Below are positions 52,495 through 62,505 of a stretch of 64,000 nucleotides of DNA, one piece after another (position 1 is the first letter of the stretch; each line of letters opens with the position of its first letter). The notes below the pieces were generated by a model. It had not been told where the DNA came from and did no database searches. It saw only the letters and a list, made by a program, of their open reading frames with translations. Location: assembly GCF_018449775.1 (NCBI RefSeq), contig NZ_JAAVVB010000001.1, forward strand, positions 744,001-808,000, in the 5' to 3' direction. The stretch comes from Mucilaginibacter sp. dw_454. GTDB taxonomy: Bacteria > Bacteroidota > Bacteroidia > Sphingobacteriales > Sphingobacteriaceae. The position numbers were made by a program, and so were the translations under genes.

Positions 52495-54153
52495 CTACCG
52501 CTGAAAGATTTCCGGATACTTACGGATGAAATATACAGGCGTACAGCTCCAGGCATGACAGTAACTGTTAACAGGGAAGAAGCCGTAAGGCGATTTAAAG
52601 TCATCGTTAGGATCATATACTTCCCAGAACGTATCAGCACCTTTTTTTATCATCCCACCCCAATAATCAATCATGGCTTGTTTAGCTTCGGCATCTAAGC
52701 CGCTCGCAATCAGCGCAGCTATATAATAGTGATACATGTAAGGCGCGCCGGGTTTAACCGCATTACTGACGCCTGGTAAAGCTTTTAATGCGCGCTGCGC
52801 TTCGGGTTTTGAAGCAACTCCGCTCAATATCATCCAGGCCTGGCTGCCGTAGGAGATTTGTTTATCCTTTCCACTTACAAACAGTCCTGAACTTTTATCA
52901 TACAAGTTCTTGTGCGCTGCATCTTTTAATTTTTTCGCGAAAGCAGGAAGATCGGCCACTTCTGATTCTTTACCTAATAGTTTAGCCAACTCATAAGTTT
53001 GGTTAAGGGTGAAAATAGTAATACCCTGTAAGGGCGCCTGCTTATCAAGGCCATCTTTCCAATCAAAAAACACCCACCATTCGCGGTTAGCTTTTTCGTA
53101 ATCCATCATGCCATCAGGCAAGGCATATTTTCGGGCTATATCCAATTGTTTTTTAGCGACGGGCCAAAGGTCAAGCCCGGTTTGTTTGTCGCCGGTAGCG
53201 GCTACATATTCTTTTAGCGCCACATTATACAAAAAGCAATAATCAAGCAAATCGGTTTTCTGCGCATGTGGTTCGGGGTACTCAAAAACATCGGCATTTA
53301 GTAAACCATCATCATTAGCTAATCCCGCTAACATGTAAAGGCAACGTTTAGTGAGCTTATCGTTATGAAACGAATAATTATTGGCCAGCGATTCCAGGTA
53401 AGTATCGCCAATCCATAAGCGACGGTCGCGCTTGGGGCCGTCTTCATAAACCGTTTGCATGCATTCTTTTAAGGTGTTTAAACCAACCCTGTCAATATCT
53501 TTAATTACAGGTGAGGTGCTGGCCGAAAGGGCAGAAGGTGTAACGGTAACTGACGTGCTTGCTTTAAAACTAATATCAGCAATACCGAATTCAAAATTAG
53601 ACGATGAACCCAGCCAGTCGATCTTTAAATACCTGAAAGCAACCCTGCGGGGGATAGTTATAGTCGCAGGTAAAACAGTAACGGTAATAGTTTCGTCCTG
53701 CAGCCAGGCGCGGCTCAAGCCTCCGGGATAAGGATCAAAGGGCGTCATCAACTCTGCGGGCACTTCGCCGAAAGTTAGTTTTAACCTTAACGGTGCATCC
53801 ATATCGCTGCGGCGGGTTTTTAGGGTAATGGTGCAATAGCCAGTCAAATGTTCGCCAAAATCAACCACAATGCCGCTATTCTTTTTGTTAAACGATGAAT
53901 TGTATAGTTGATCCATGCCGCCCGCGCTAACCGCCTTCCATCCCTGGAAAGCAGATGCATCTTTTTCCATGCGGACTATGCCTATCGGTTTCTTAATAGT
54001 CTCTTGTAAAACCGGTTTAAACTCTTCGGCCTTTTTGAGCCAATCTTTGCGATAAGCGGCATAAACATCTTGTGCGCAAACCTGGGTGATAGAGACTGCG
54101 ACTGAACAAATTGTTAAGGCAATGAAGTAGTGAATGGATTTAAAAGATGACAT
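52495..54153 (-). CDS. GH78-like alpha-L-rhamnosidase, exported
   Basis: A 552-residue secreted glycosidase. Signal peptide to about residue 28 (VCAQ). A beta-sandwich (about 60-200, GIVVDFGEHLTGYCTITLKT) leads into an (alpha/alpha)6 barrel. The motif EDGPKRDRRLWIGD (237-250) is the hallmark of GH78-type rhamnosidases and holds the acidic catalytic residues. WEVYDPNDDFKSPYGFFPVN near the C-terminus is also typical. It lacks the extra N-terminal modules of large GH78 enzymes. It is 13 nt downstream of the GH32 gene and likely removes terminal rhamnose. Confidence 0.82.
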   Translation of the reverse strand: MSSFKSIHYFIALTICSVAVSITQVCAQDVYAAYRKDWLKKAEEFKPVLQETIKKPIGIVRMEKDASAFQGWKAVSAGGMDQLYNSSFNKKNSGIVVDFGEHLTGYCTITLKTRRSDMDAPLRLKLTFGEVPAELMTPFDPYPGGLSRAWLQDETITVTVLPATITIPRRVAFRYLKIDWLGSSSNFEFGIADISFKASTSVTVTPSALSASTSPVIKDIDRVGLNTLKECMQTVYEDGPKRDRRLWIGDTYLESLANNYSFHNDKLTKRCLYMLAGLANDDGLLNADVFEYPEPHAQKTDLLDYCFLYNVALKEYVAATGDKQTGLDLWPVAKKQLDIARKYALPDGMMDYEKANREWWVFFDWKDGLDKQAPLQGITIFTLNQTYELAKLLGKESEVADLPAFAKKLKDAAHKNLYDKSSGLFVSGKDKQISYGSQAWMILSGVASKPEAQRALKALPGVSNAVKPGAPYMYHYYIAALIASGLDAEAKQAMIDYWGGMIKKGADTFWEVYDPNDDFKSPYGFFPVNSYCHAWSCTPVYFIRKYPEIFQR

Positions 54154-54166
54154 TGTTGATTTAGTT

Positions 54167-55819
54167 TTAATTATTCCAAACAGAACGTACTTCAGAAACG
54201 GTTAACAACTTAATATTCAAACCATCCTTGTCGCCAAAAGACAAGCCCGTATTATTAGTTGATGGCTTTAAGTTTTTAACGATATAACGACGGCCATGAT
54301 TGACAAATATTTCTGATGATGTTTTATCGATCAATATTTCCAAAGTATTATCATTCGGGTTAAGCTCCGCCGCAGGTAAGTTTAGTAGTTCTTCACCATT
54401 ATAACTGATCATCAAGCGGCGGCCTTTTTCAATTTTCAAATCGGCTTTTACATGAAGCAAGCCGGATTTAATATCGGCCAATTTTTTATCGGCAGTTTCG
54501 GCGGATATATTTTTCCAGGTTATAGTATTTGCATCCAGTTTTTCAATTTCTTTGATGGGATTAGCTACCAACTTAAGTTTGCCATCATCAGTAGTAATCG
54601 AAAACTCAGTTGGAAATAACATCATCTGCGTAAAGGGCATGCCCTGGTGCTGCGCCCGGCCCCAGGCTATCTGTACACGGCGGCCATCGGGCATATTCGA
54701 GAACGAATTGGTAGCGTACAACATATCGTCCCCGCCCCAGGAGCGGCCCTCGGCATAACGCATTTTTGGCGTTTCGGGGGTAAAGGTTTTTCCATCAAAA
54801 GTGCCGATCATATAATCGGCGCTACCACCATGCAGCACCCATTTCTTATTGGATATATTACCATCAACAGGTAACTCAAAAAAGTCCGGGCATTCGTACA
54901 ACCCTTGTACATGGCTCTGCTTTTTCCAGCTCTTCATATCCTTTGAATTGTAGATAGACAGGCCATCGCGCTCAAATAAAACCATTACCCAGGTTTGGGT
55001 TGGTTCATAATAAAAAACCTTGGGATCGCGGGTGTCTTTGCTGTCTACATCCCAGTTGCTGTCCAACACTGGGTTACCTTTGTATCGATGATAAGTTTTG
55101 CCACCATCGATACTGTAAGCGATGCACTGCACCTGCTTAAAGGATGTGAGATCATAGGCTGTATAATATATCACCAAAGCGTTTTTGCCAAATCCACCAT
55201 CATTGTTTTTATCAATGACCGATGAGCCTGACCATGGAGAACCAAGACTATCCAACATCAGCGCAGGCGCGTGTTCGGTCCAGTGCAGCATATCTTTACT
55301 GGTAGCATGGCCCCAATACATATAGCCGGTATTCCATGATAAACCAAATGGGAATGCCTGCCAATACATGTGATAAGTGCCATTGATATAAATTAATCCG
55401 TTAATATCATTGCTCCAACCACGCTTAACTGTAAAATGAAATTGCGGACGGTAGCTTTCTTTGTACAAACTGTCGCTGCCGTTTATTTTGTCGTCCTGGT
55501 AAATCCGTTTGATGTCCTTTATCTTAGCAGGACACGATAATGTAACCGCTTTTCCTTTAAATTCGGTTACGTCTATATAGATCCAATAATCTGTGGTACC
55601 CTCGGCCAGTTGCACCGGGAACTCGCGCAAACTCTTGCCGCCGACATTGATTTTGATCAGTTTCATGCGTGCCTGGCGGCCCACGGGAATATTAAGATAT
55701 TGTTTTTGTATGATGATCTTAAGGTCGGTAGCCGAAGCTGTTAAAACAGAGATAGACAATAAAACCACTAAAAGTAATTTCTTAGTTACAGGCCAAATAT
55801 TATTAGGATTACATTTCAT
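54167..55819 (-). CDS. GH32 beta-fructosidase-like enzyme with DUF4980 N-terminus
   Basis: A 550-residue exported glycosidase. The start is the ATG at 55819, since the upstream codon is TTG. Signal near 1-30, then a DUF4980-type beta domain. The GH32 five-blade propeller has the nucleophile Asp138 in WSNDINGL (usual form WMNDPNG), Arg264-Asp265-Pro266 (DTRDPK) and the acid Glu309 in YECPDFFE. A C-terminal beta-sandwich follows. Levan, inulin or sucrose hydrolysis is the family role. It lies 10 nt after the isomerase gene and 13 nt before the GH78-like gene. GH32 is an unusual partner for two rhamnosidases. Confidence 0.86.
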   Translation of the reverse strand: MKCNPNNIWPVTKKLLLVVLLSISVLTASATDLKIIIQKQYLNIPVGRQARMKLIKINVGGKSLREFPVQLAEGTTDYWIYIDVTEFKGKAVTLSCPAKIKDIKRIYQDDKINGSDSLYKESYRPQFHFTVKRGWSNDINGLIYINGTYHMYWQAFPFGLSWNTGYMYWGHATSKDMLHWTEHAPALMLDSLGSPWSGSSVIDKNNDGGFGKNALVIYYTAYDLTSFKQVQCIAYSIDGGKTYHRYKGNPVLDSNWDVDSKDTRDPKVFYYEPTQTWVMVLFERDGLSIYNSKDMKSWKKQSHVQGLYECPDFFELPVDGNISNKKWVLHGGSADYMIGTFDGKTFTPETPKMRYAEGRSWGGDDMLYATNSFSNMPDGRRVQIAWGRAQHQGMPFTQMMLFPTEFSITTDDGKLKLVANPIKEIEKLDANTITWKNISAETADKKLADIKSGLLHVKADLKIEKGRRLMISYNGEELLNLPAAELNPNDNTLEILIDKTSSEIFVNHGRRYIVKNLKPSTNNTGLSFGDKDGLNIKLLTVSEVRSVWNN

Positions 55820-55829
55820 TTTCAAAAAT

Positions 55830-57272
55830 TTAACAAACTTTTATAGATTCCAAATTAAGCAAATTACCCAGCTTCATAATTTTTGAGGCAATATGCCCTT
55901 TGCCAATGGCACAATGATGGGCGGGTCCATACGCGTTCCAGCTTTCCACAAAAGCACGTGCACCGATAGCAAATTTATAGCGGCTATTGGTATTACCGAT
56001 CTCCAAAATAGGTCCTGGCACAGATTCAGCTTCAGCAATTAGCAACATGATCTTATTGTCTGCAGTCTCGACTACCGATAGCAATGTTACCGGCCCATGC
56101 TTTACCGACATTTCGACCGACAAACCTTTGCCTACCTTGCCGTGGTAAACCTGCAGCGGTTTTACTTTTATTTTGCCTTCGGCGATGGCGGGATGGCAGG
56201 GGCCGTCATGACCCATTAAAACCACATCGTCGTTAAAATCCATAGCATAGTATTCGGTAAATGAACCGCCCGCGCCAAAGCTGTCCATGATCTTCATGGC
56301 TTGCACATTCTTGATCTCATACTCGCCGGCTACCGGGATATGGTTACCGGTCAGCAACGAGGTGCCCAAAATCACCGAACTCATGGTATCTTCATTAGTT
56401 GCATTACCGCTGCCTTTGTGATAATAAGCAATGGAGCCAAGGTTGTATTTGTAGACAAGTTTGTCCAATGCTACAGCCGTCAAAGCAGCGCGTTTCACTT
56501 CATCCTCCGGGCAATCTGATTGTACATCAAACCATTTTTGGATGGTGGCAATCTTATCAGTTATTTCCGTTTGGGTGACATCACCTTTCAGGCCCGACAA
56601 CTCATCTACCTCAATAATTTCAATATGCCCGCCAAAAGTGGCGCATTGCAGCGTAAGATTAGCGTAGATGTCCAGCATGCCACCATAATAATTACCCATT
56701 ACACCCAACGTATTGTAGTACATCGCATTAGCCACTTTAGTTGCAGCTACCCATTCTTCAACCTCGCGCCACACATGCGGGTCATCATTCAGCAGCCCGG
56801 TAATTTGGTAAAAGGGAATACCAGATCGTTTAAATACATTGGCAATTTCAGGCACCGGGCAAGCAGAACAGTAGGCCAGCCATTCGCCTGTCATTTTGGT
56901 ACGGTCATTTAAATTATTGAAAGTTTTATAGTCGATAGCTGCTTCAGGAGCCAGGTTTAAAACAATTACCGGCACCCCGGATTTTTTAACTGCCGGCAAC
57001 ACTGTTGACGATAAAGCATAAGTAGTTACGTACAAAAATATCAGCTCAACATCTTCACGTTTAAAGGTTCTGCCGGCTTCAAAAGCTTTTTGTGCATTAT
57101 CTATTAAACCAAGATTTACAACTTCAATATCAAATTGATTTAATTTATTCCCCACCAGGTCGACATAGCCGCGAAGGCGTTGTTCTAATCCCTCGAACTG
57201 ATCCCAATAAGTATCCAACCCAATGCCGAAAAGGCCAATTTTTACCGGTTGTGTATTTTTAGATGCTGACAT
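55830..57272 (-). CDS. L-arabinose/L-fucose isomerase-family protein
   Basis: A 480-residue cytosolic protein without signal peptide. The C-terminal part aligns by pattern with L-arabinose isomerase: Glu317 (AGEYEI), Glu340 and His355 in GGSFTEYYAMDFNDDVVLMG-HDGPCHPAI, and His452/His453 in GPAHHCAIGKGH. All four metal/catalytic positions are present. The family interconverts aldoses and ketoses. Substrate cannot be fixed: arabinose, fucose, or an unusual sugar freed by the neighbouring glycosidases. It lies between genes for secreted enzymes (19 nt after GH106, 10 nt before GH32). Confidence 0.8.
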   Translation of the reverse strand: MSASKNTQPVKIGLFGIGLDTYWDQFEGLEQRLRGYVDLVGNKLNQFDIEVVNLGLIDNAQKAFEAGRTFKREDVELIFLYVTTYALSSTVLPAVKKSGVPVIVLNLAPEAAIDYKTFNNLNDRTKMTGEWLAYCSACPVPEIANVFKRSGIPFYQITGLLNDDPHVWREVEEWVAATKVANAMYYNTLGVMGNYYGGMLDIYANLTLQCATFGGHIEIIEVDELSGLKGDVTQTEITDKIATIQKWFDVQSDCPEDEVKRAALTAVALDKLVYKYNLGSIAYYHKGSGNATNEDTMSSVILGTSLLTGNHIPVAGEYEIKNVQAMKIMDSFGAGGSFTEYYAMDFNDDVVLMGHDGPCHPAIAEGKIKVKPLQVYHGKVGKGLSVEMSVKHGPVTLLSVVETADNKIMLLIAEAESVPGPILEIGNTNSRYKFAIGARAFVESWNAYGPAHHCAIGKGHIASKIMKLGNLLNLESIKVC

Positions 57273-57291
57273 TGTTTTTATAATTATAGAA

Positions 57292-60255
57292 TTAACGACT
57301 CATCTCGATAGTTACCGGCCCTAACAGCCCGGATTTATACAAGGGCGAATTTTGGGTGTATGGATTATAAGTGGTATGCGTATAATGCTTACCATTGCCT
57401 TGCCTATCGCCGGTTAAACGGTTAGGCCAGCGATTAATCACTTCAATCTCCAGTTTATTTCCTTTTTTGTGTGCCGATGAAATATCGACTGCCCATGGTG
57501 CTGTCCACAAAACACCAAGATCTTTGCCGTTTAATTTTACGCGGGTAAGGTCATACACTTCGCCCAGGTTTAGCAATAATTTATCTCCTTTAGCCAGATT
57601 TATACTAGTGGGCAGGTCAAATGTTTTATTATAGACCGCCGTGCCCGAATAATACTTGATACCAGCATCACCATTTTGTGTCCAATCTGTTAAAGCATCA
57701 AATGCTATATTTTTCGGGCCGCCCCATTTCGGATCGAAAGAAACATTCCATGGCCCGGTTAAGGTTGCTACCTTGTTTATTGTAGCAAAGTTTTTGTGCC
57801 TGGTAGATGCAACAGCGGGGCTTTTAGCAAAGACAACAAAATAGCTTTGATAAGGCACTAATTGTAAGGGAATCGTAGTGCGCCCTGCGGTTTGTTTAAA
57901 TTCTGGTAGCGTTATGATTTTACCGCTTACAGCATCCCACAGTTGCGGCGAACCATTTGCAATTCTGAAAGTTGCATCGGCATTAACTGATTGATTTGTT
58001 GTATTGGCGATGAAATAAGCATCCCAATTTTCACCAGCGCGATGCGTGTAACGGATAGGAGCGTCGGCCTTAAAATCTTCAGCGACACCCATACTTTTAA
58101 GGATGCGGGTAGTCACGCCATAATTTGGATAAAGATTGTCTTGTTGATAAGCCAGGCCGCCACCCCAAACCACTTCGCCCTTTCCGTAATTACGATAATA
58201 AAAGGTGGCCGCATCCGCCGGTATGTGATGAATACCCCAAATAGCATCTACCAGATGAGCGATCTGCGCATCGCATGCAGGGTAGTTAGCTAAGCTTGGC
58301 GATTTTATCGGCGGCATGCCAACAATCGTAGCACCATCTTTAACTAATTGTTCAATTTTGGTCAAGAGCGCCGGTGTCATTGTTGCTACCAAAGGCAGCA
58401 CCAAAATGCGATAGCTGGCACCACCCGGGAAAATAACTTTGCCATTCTTTACACTCGCTTTGTATAATAGTCCCGGCGAACATCCGTCAAAATTATAACC
58501 ACGACGGTCGGGGATAGTGTCATTACCCTGCAAGGCAGAAAATGGTGGCCTGAAAACATGCGGCGATCCTTCGGGTGTTAAATACAAAACATCGGCAACG
58601 GTATTGCCTTGTTGTAAAATATAGCTGCAACGGCTCACATATTCATGATAGGCACTTACCATTGGCCACCAGGTTTGGTTACGGTCCCAATGCACACCAT
58701 ATGGGCCCATCGTAGCGCCGGGGCGTAATGAGTCGGCCAAAAACTGATTCTCAAACGTGTGAAAAACAAACTGATTAATGCCTGCAGCAAATGCCCAGTC
58801 GCCCTGATTTTTCATGGAGCCGGGAAATTGTTTCCAGCTTTCATCGTTTTGTGCAGTGAATGATTCGGCAGGGGTGAGCGAACGCCCGTTAACGTGGGCT
58901 ATCGAAGTAGCTTCAACCACGCTGAATGACGAATTAAAGCCAAAACCTTTGCTCCAGAATTCACTCATCGGTACGTCGGCCACCGCGCCAAGTTCCAGGT
59001 CCGCAGTGGGGTTCATGTCGTAAGGTTCAATAGAGAGTGTCATGCCGTTTTTATGAGCATATTTTTTTACCGCTTGCGCGTGATATTCTAATACCAATTC
59101 CTGCGATGTTTGGCGCAGATCCCATAAAAATCGTTCGCTTATTTCTTCGTTATCTACAATTTGACCTGCATAAACAGGGTAGAAGGGCTGTGGATCATAA
59201 CCGCGACGTTTCATAAACTCGGCGCGGAAGTTACCCGTCCAATTCTGCGAACCCATTTCCCAGCTATCCATGTGCAGGCGTTTTAGTCCGCCTTGTAATT
59301 TGGGGTTGGCGCCGCCGGTTTTGCGTAGTAATTTGCCAATGTAGTTATCTAAATGGTTATTCAATGCAACTGTGTCAAACTTGTCCGACTCGAAGCCTAA
59401 ACCCGGCACCGGGGCAGGGCGGGTAATGGCGCCATTGTTACGGCGGCCAAACCGCATAATTGTCCAATTACCATTGGGCGGTACCCAATCCAGCGTACCG
59501 TCGGCTTTTAAATATTTGGTTAAATCGATAATCTGTTTTTTGTCGACAGCCGTTTGTTTATCTGCAGAATATTCGGCCAGTGAAGGCAAATACTGTTTTA
59601 CCCCAGGTGCAGACGAATAAGGCGCACGGTAATACAAAGCTTTTTCGTCAATGTCAGCTATCTTTTTACTTTCGGCGGGTGTGGGATAAGCCAACACGGC
59701 TACATCCTCATAAAATGCATTCCATTGAGCTTTTAGCTCAGGCGTGAAGGCGCCATCGCCAAAATAAGGCGCTTTGGGTGATGGTACCGGTAATATTATT
59801 TTATCTTTTTGGCCGCTCTTTACCGTGATAGCGCTTGAAACCAGGTGCTGCATGGACTCCTCCGGTTTTACCCAGGGGCCGCCGCTGCCAGTCCATCCGG
59901 GGCCTATGCCTAATGTTATGGTGATACCCAGGCGCTCGCTTTCGCGCACCGCGTGTTTAAAAAGTTCCTGCCATTCGTTACTTAAAAAATCGACTTTGCC
60001 ACGGGGTACGCCCACATTTACTTCTAAAAATATCACATTGCCAATGCCCGCTTTTTTCATCGACTCCAAATCTTTCGTTATCGACTCTGCATTCATATTG
60101 CCATCCATAAAATACCAGTAAACGCCGGGTTTGGCAGATGCAGGCGGATTAAGAAACCCGGCTTTTAAAGCTGCCGCTGTTGGATTGGTAATATTTTGAG
60201 CCTGAGTTATAGCAGCGATAATAAAGAATAGAACACTAAGGAGGTTTTTTTTCAT
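57292..60255 (-). CDS. GH106-type alpha-L-rhamnosidase, exported
   Basis: A 987-residue secreted glycosidase from the ATG at 60255 (MKKNLLSVLFFIIAAITQAQ, signal). The 11 extra in-frame codons upstream are not signal-like. The catalytic domain opens GVYWYFMDGNMNAESITKDL and EVNVGVPRGKVDFLS, then GITITLGIGPGWTGSGGP, LHMDSWEMGSQNW and LSIEPYDMNPTADLELG, all typical of GH106. A galactose-binding-like sandwich near the C-terminus (GEVYDLTRVKLNGKDLGVLW) is also usual. It is first in the leftward operon, so it may cleave rhamnose from a plant glycoside or pectic side chain outside the cytosol. Confidence 0.88.
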   Translation of the reverse strand: MKKNLLSVLFFIIAAITQAQNITNPTAAALKAGFLNPPASAKPGVYWYFMDGNMNAESITKDLESMKKAGIGNVIFLEVNVGVPRGKVDFLSNEWQELFKHAVRESERLGITITLGIGPGWTGSGGPWVKPEESMQHLVSSAITVKSGQKDKIILPVPSPKAPYFGDGAFTPELKAQWNAFYEDVAVLAYPTPAESKKIADIDEKALYYRAPYSSAPGVKQYLPSLAEYSADKQTAVDKKQIIDLTKYLKADGTLDWVPPNGNWTIMRFGRRNNGAITRPAPVPGLGFESDKFDTVALNNHLDNYIGKLLRKTGGANPKLQGGLKRLHMDSWEMGSQNWTGNFRAEFMKRRGYDPQPFYPVYAGQIVDNEEISERFLWDLRQTSQELVLEYHAQAVKKYAHKNGMTLSIEPYDMNPTADLELGAVADVPMSEFWSKGFGFNSSFSVVEATSIAHVNGRSLTPAESFTAQNDESWKQFPGSMKNQGDWAFAAGINQFVFHTFENQFLADSLRPGATMGPYGVHWDRNQTWWPMVSAYHEYVSRCSYILQQGNTVADVLYLTPEGSPHVFRPPFSALQGNDTIPDRRGYNFDGCSPGLLYKASVKNGKVIFPGGASYRILVLPLVATMTPALLTKIEQLVKDGATIVGMPPIKSPSLANYPACDAQIAHLVDAIWGIHHIPADAATFYYRNYGKGEVVWGGGLAYQQDNLYPNYGVTTRILKSMGVAEDFKADAPIRYTHRAGENWDAYFIANTTNQSVNADATFRIANGSPQLWDAVSGKIITLPEFKQTAGRTTIPLQLVPYQSYFVVFAKSPAVASTRHKNFATINKVATLTGPWNVSFDPKWGGPKNIAFDALTDWTQNGDAGIKYYSGTAVYNKTFDLPTSINLAKGDKLLLNLGEVYDLTRVKLNGKDLGVLWTAPWAVDISSAHKKGNKLEIEVINRWPNRLTGDRQGNGKHYTHTTYNPYTQNSPLYKSGLLGPVTIEMSR

Positions 60256-60384
60256 ATAGATATAAGCGTCCGATATTGCCGGAAGCAATTAATGGATAAT
60301 TGGCAATGGCTAATATAGGCAAATAACAAAATGATGAGCAACCTATACTGTCTGTTATGCTTGATGGAAGCAAATAATTGGGTA

Positions 60385-61125
60385 ATGTCACACAGAAAAA
60401 TTACCTTTAATCAAGTTTTTAATGATTTGAAAAAGATAATACCTCTGGTAGTTGTAACACTTTTTGTAATAGCATGTAAAAAGACCACATTACCTGCTAT
60501 TAAGCGCCAGTATTATTTTAGTAATGTCCTTATTTTAGGCAATAGTATAACACGCGCCAAAACAGATCCCGTCTATTCATGGACAGGTAATTGGGGAATG
60601 GCTGCGACTGTAGCAGACAGCGACTATGTACACATATTAAGCAGAAAGTTTTTGGCGCTAAACAATAGGTGCGATACTGCGGCTACAAACATAGCCGGTT
60701 TTGAAATATTCCCTGAGGCTTATAGTATCGATGATAGTTTGAGAAGTTATCGTGATAGTAAGCCGGACCTGATCATCATTAGGATAGGTGAGGACGTGCC
60801 TGCAGATTTTGACTCGGTAGTGTTCAATAAAAGGTACTCAGACCTGATCACTTATTTCAAGACAGGTAATCCTGATGTACATATTTATGCAGTAGGCTCA
60901 TTCTGGACAGGCAGAACGGCTATAGATAACGTCATGAAAAAGTATTCGGCGTTTGTGTCTTTAAGTAAATTAGGCGAAGACATGAGTAATTATTCCTGGG
61001 GCTTGTATCCTAACCCCGATGTTCAATTCCACCCCAGCAATAAAGGTATGCGAGAGATTGCCGCAGTGATATGGAAAGGCGTCGATTCCATCAGGAATAC
61101 CATACCGCCACTTCCAGCGCCCTGA
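60385..61125 (+). CDS. SGNH/GDSL-type hydrolase lipoprotein
   Basis: A 246-residue protein from the ATG at 60385 (MSHRKITFNQVFNDLKKIIP), chosen because it gives a lipoprotein signal ending at Cys31 (LFVIAC). Block I is ILGNSITR with nucleophile Ser54 (GNSI in place of GDSL). Block III is RIGEDV and block V is DVQFHPSNKGM with Asp and His. The protein is probably a carbohydrate esterase or lipase at the periplasmic face. It is divergent from GH106 with 129 nt between starts, so it may share regulation with that operon. Confidence 0.75.
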   Translation: MSHRKITFNQVFNDLKKIIPLVVVTLFVIACKKTTLPAIKRQYYFSNVLILGNSITRAKTDPVYSWTGNWGMAATVADSDYVHILSRKFLALNNRCDTAATNIAGFEIFPEAYSIDDSLRSYRDSKPDLIIIRIGEDVPADFDSVVFNKRYSDLITYFKTGNPDVHIYAVGSFWTGRTAIDNVMKKYSAFVSLSKLGEDMSNYSWGLYPNPDVQFHPSNKGMREIAAVIWKGVDSIRNTIPPLPAP

Positions 61126-61143
61126 ACCTGCTGTCAAATTTAA

Positions 61144-62364
61144 TTAGATCTCTGCTGATGGCTTTTTGTTCAACCTGAATAATACCAGCATTACCACCAC
61201 CGATAAAAGGATAAACACCAGGTAGCTATAACTTAAATTATGTTCGTCTTTGGCGGGAATAACCGCTACAACGATATAAGTAAGTAACGACAGAATAACG
61301 TACACCATTCCACCGGTTAAACCGCCTGACATAGCCGCATTTTTAGGAAAACGCCCCAGGCAATAGGTAAAATAATTATTGTAAGTAAAGCCCGCGCCTA
61401 CATGTATCAGGAAGGCGAAGAACACCATAGCATACAGGTTGCTGATAAACCTAAAGCTTATAATCATTATCACCACAAAAGCCAGCTGCAATAAGATGTT
61501 GACAAATAATTTACCTACAAAAGGCCGGTTAATCAATGCCTTGCCAATAAATCCGCCTATCATCCAGGCTAAACCCAGTATCAATGAGCAATAACCTGCC
61601 ACAACCGGGGTAAATTTAAAATGATGTTCGATGATGAAAGGCCCTGTCATGTTATACATAATTACCATGGAGTAAGCAAAACTTAACATGAGTATACCCA
61701 GACTAAAGGTTGTTGTTTTGATCATTTCTGCGTATAGCTTAGCTATCTTTTTCAAATGAAATTCCGCAGGGGTTTTGATGGTTTCGCCACTATAAATTAT
61801 TTCCAGCACCATAATCACAAAGGCCATAGCAGCCAGGAAATAGAAGTTTGATTGCCAGCCCCAGGTATTTTGAAAATATCCGCCCAAAAAAGGCGCAACA
61901 ATAGGGCCCGCCGACCAGATAATGGTAAACATGCTGAGGTAATGCTTTCGCTGATCGCCTTCATAAACATCAACAAAATAAGCGCGTTTAGCCACTACAA
62001 TCATGGCTACGGTGATACCATGAATAATACGCATGGCATAGATCAAATAAATATTACGGGTGATGGCAATAACTACACTGGCCAAAATAAATACCACAAG
62101 TGCACCCATGCTAAAGCGATACCGACCATAAGAATCAAGGATGCTTCCTAAAAAAAGTTGAGAGGTGCCATAGCTGATCAGAAACAGGGTCAGGGTTAAT
62201 TGTACCTGTATACTGCTAATGTGCATATCGGCACCCATGCTGGGTAATGACGGTATATAAATATCAGTAGCAAAACCGGAGAGCGGAAGCAAGGCAAAAG
62301 CCAGTACGGTAGAAATTCGCTGGTTTTTGAGTTGCGGAGTTGTTATGGCAGATGTTGTAAGCAT
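61144..62364 (-). CDS. Bcr/CflA-family MFS drug exporter
   Basis: A 406-residue major facilitator with 12 predicted TM helices. The Bcr/CflA signatures are LPLSGFATDIYIPSLPSMG at the N-terminus, QLFLGSILDSYGRYRFSMGA in loop 2-3 and ARIIHGITVAMIV-like TM5. It is a proton-coupled multidrug or cell-metabolite exporter. Substrate unknown. It is monocistronic and convergent with the SGNH gene (18 nt). A perfect TACTTTTG box (minus strand, 62372-62379 region) ends 5 nt before the ATG. Confidence 0.88.
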   Translation of the reverse strand: MLTTSAITTPQLKNQRISTVLAFALLPLSGFATDIYIPSLPSMGADMHISSIQVQLTLTLFLISYGTSQLFLGSILDSYGRYRFSMGALVVFILASVVIAITRNIYLIYAMRIIHGITVAMIVVAKRAYFVDVYEGDQRKHYLSMFTIIWSAGPIVAPFLGGYFQNTWGWQSNFYFLAAMAFVIMVLEIIYSGETIKTPAEFHLKKIAKLYAEMIKTTTFSLGILMLSFAYSMVIMYNMTGPFIIEHHFKFTPVVAGYCSLILGLAWMIGGFIGKALINRPFVGKLFVNILLQLAFVVIMIISFRFISNLYAMVFFAFLIHVGAGFTYNNYFTYCLGRFPKNAAMSGGLTGGMVYVILSLLTYIVVAVIPAKDEHNLSYSYLVFILLSVVVMLVLFRLNKKPSAEI

Positions 62365-62505
62365 TGCCGCAAAAGTAAGAATAGCCGCGGTGGAGTTTGT
62401 TGGCTTAAGGTAAAGAAAGACTTTACCTGTACTGCTAAATTTTGTTAAGCGCGGATTTTCTCAATCCGGCACTTAACATATTCAGATCGTATATAGCAGG
62501 ATCGG

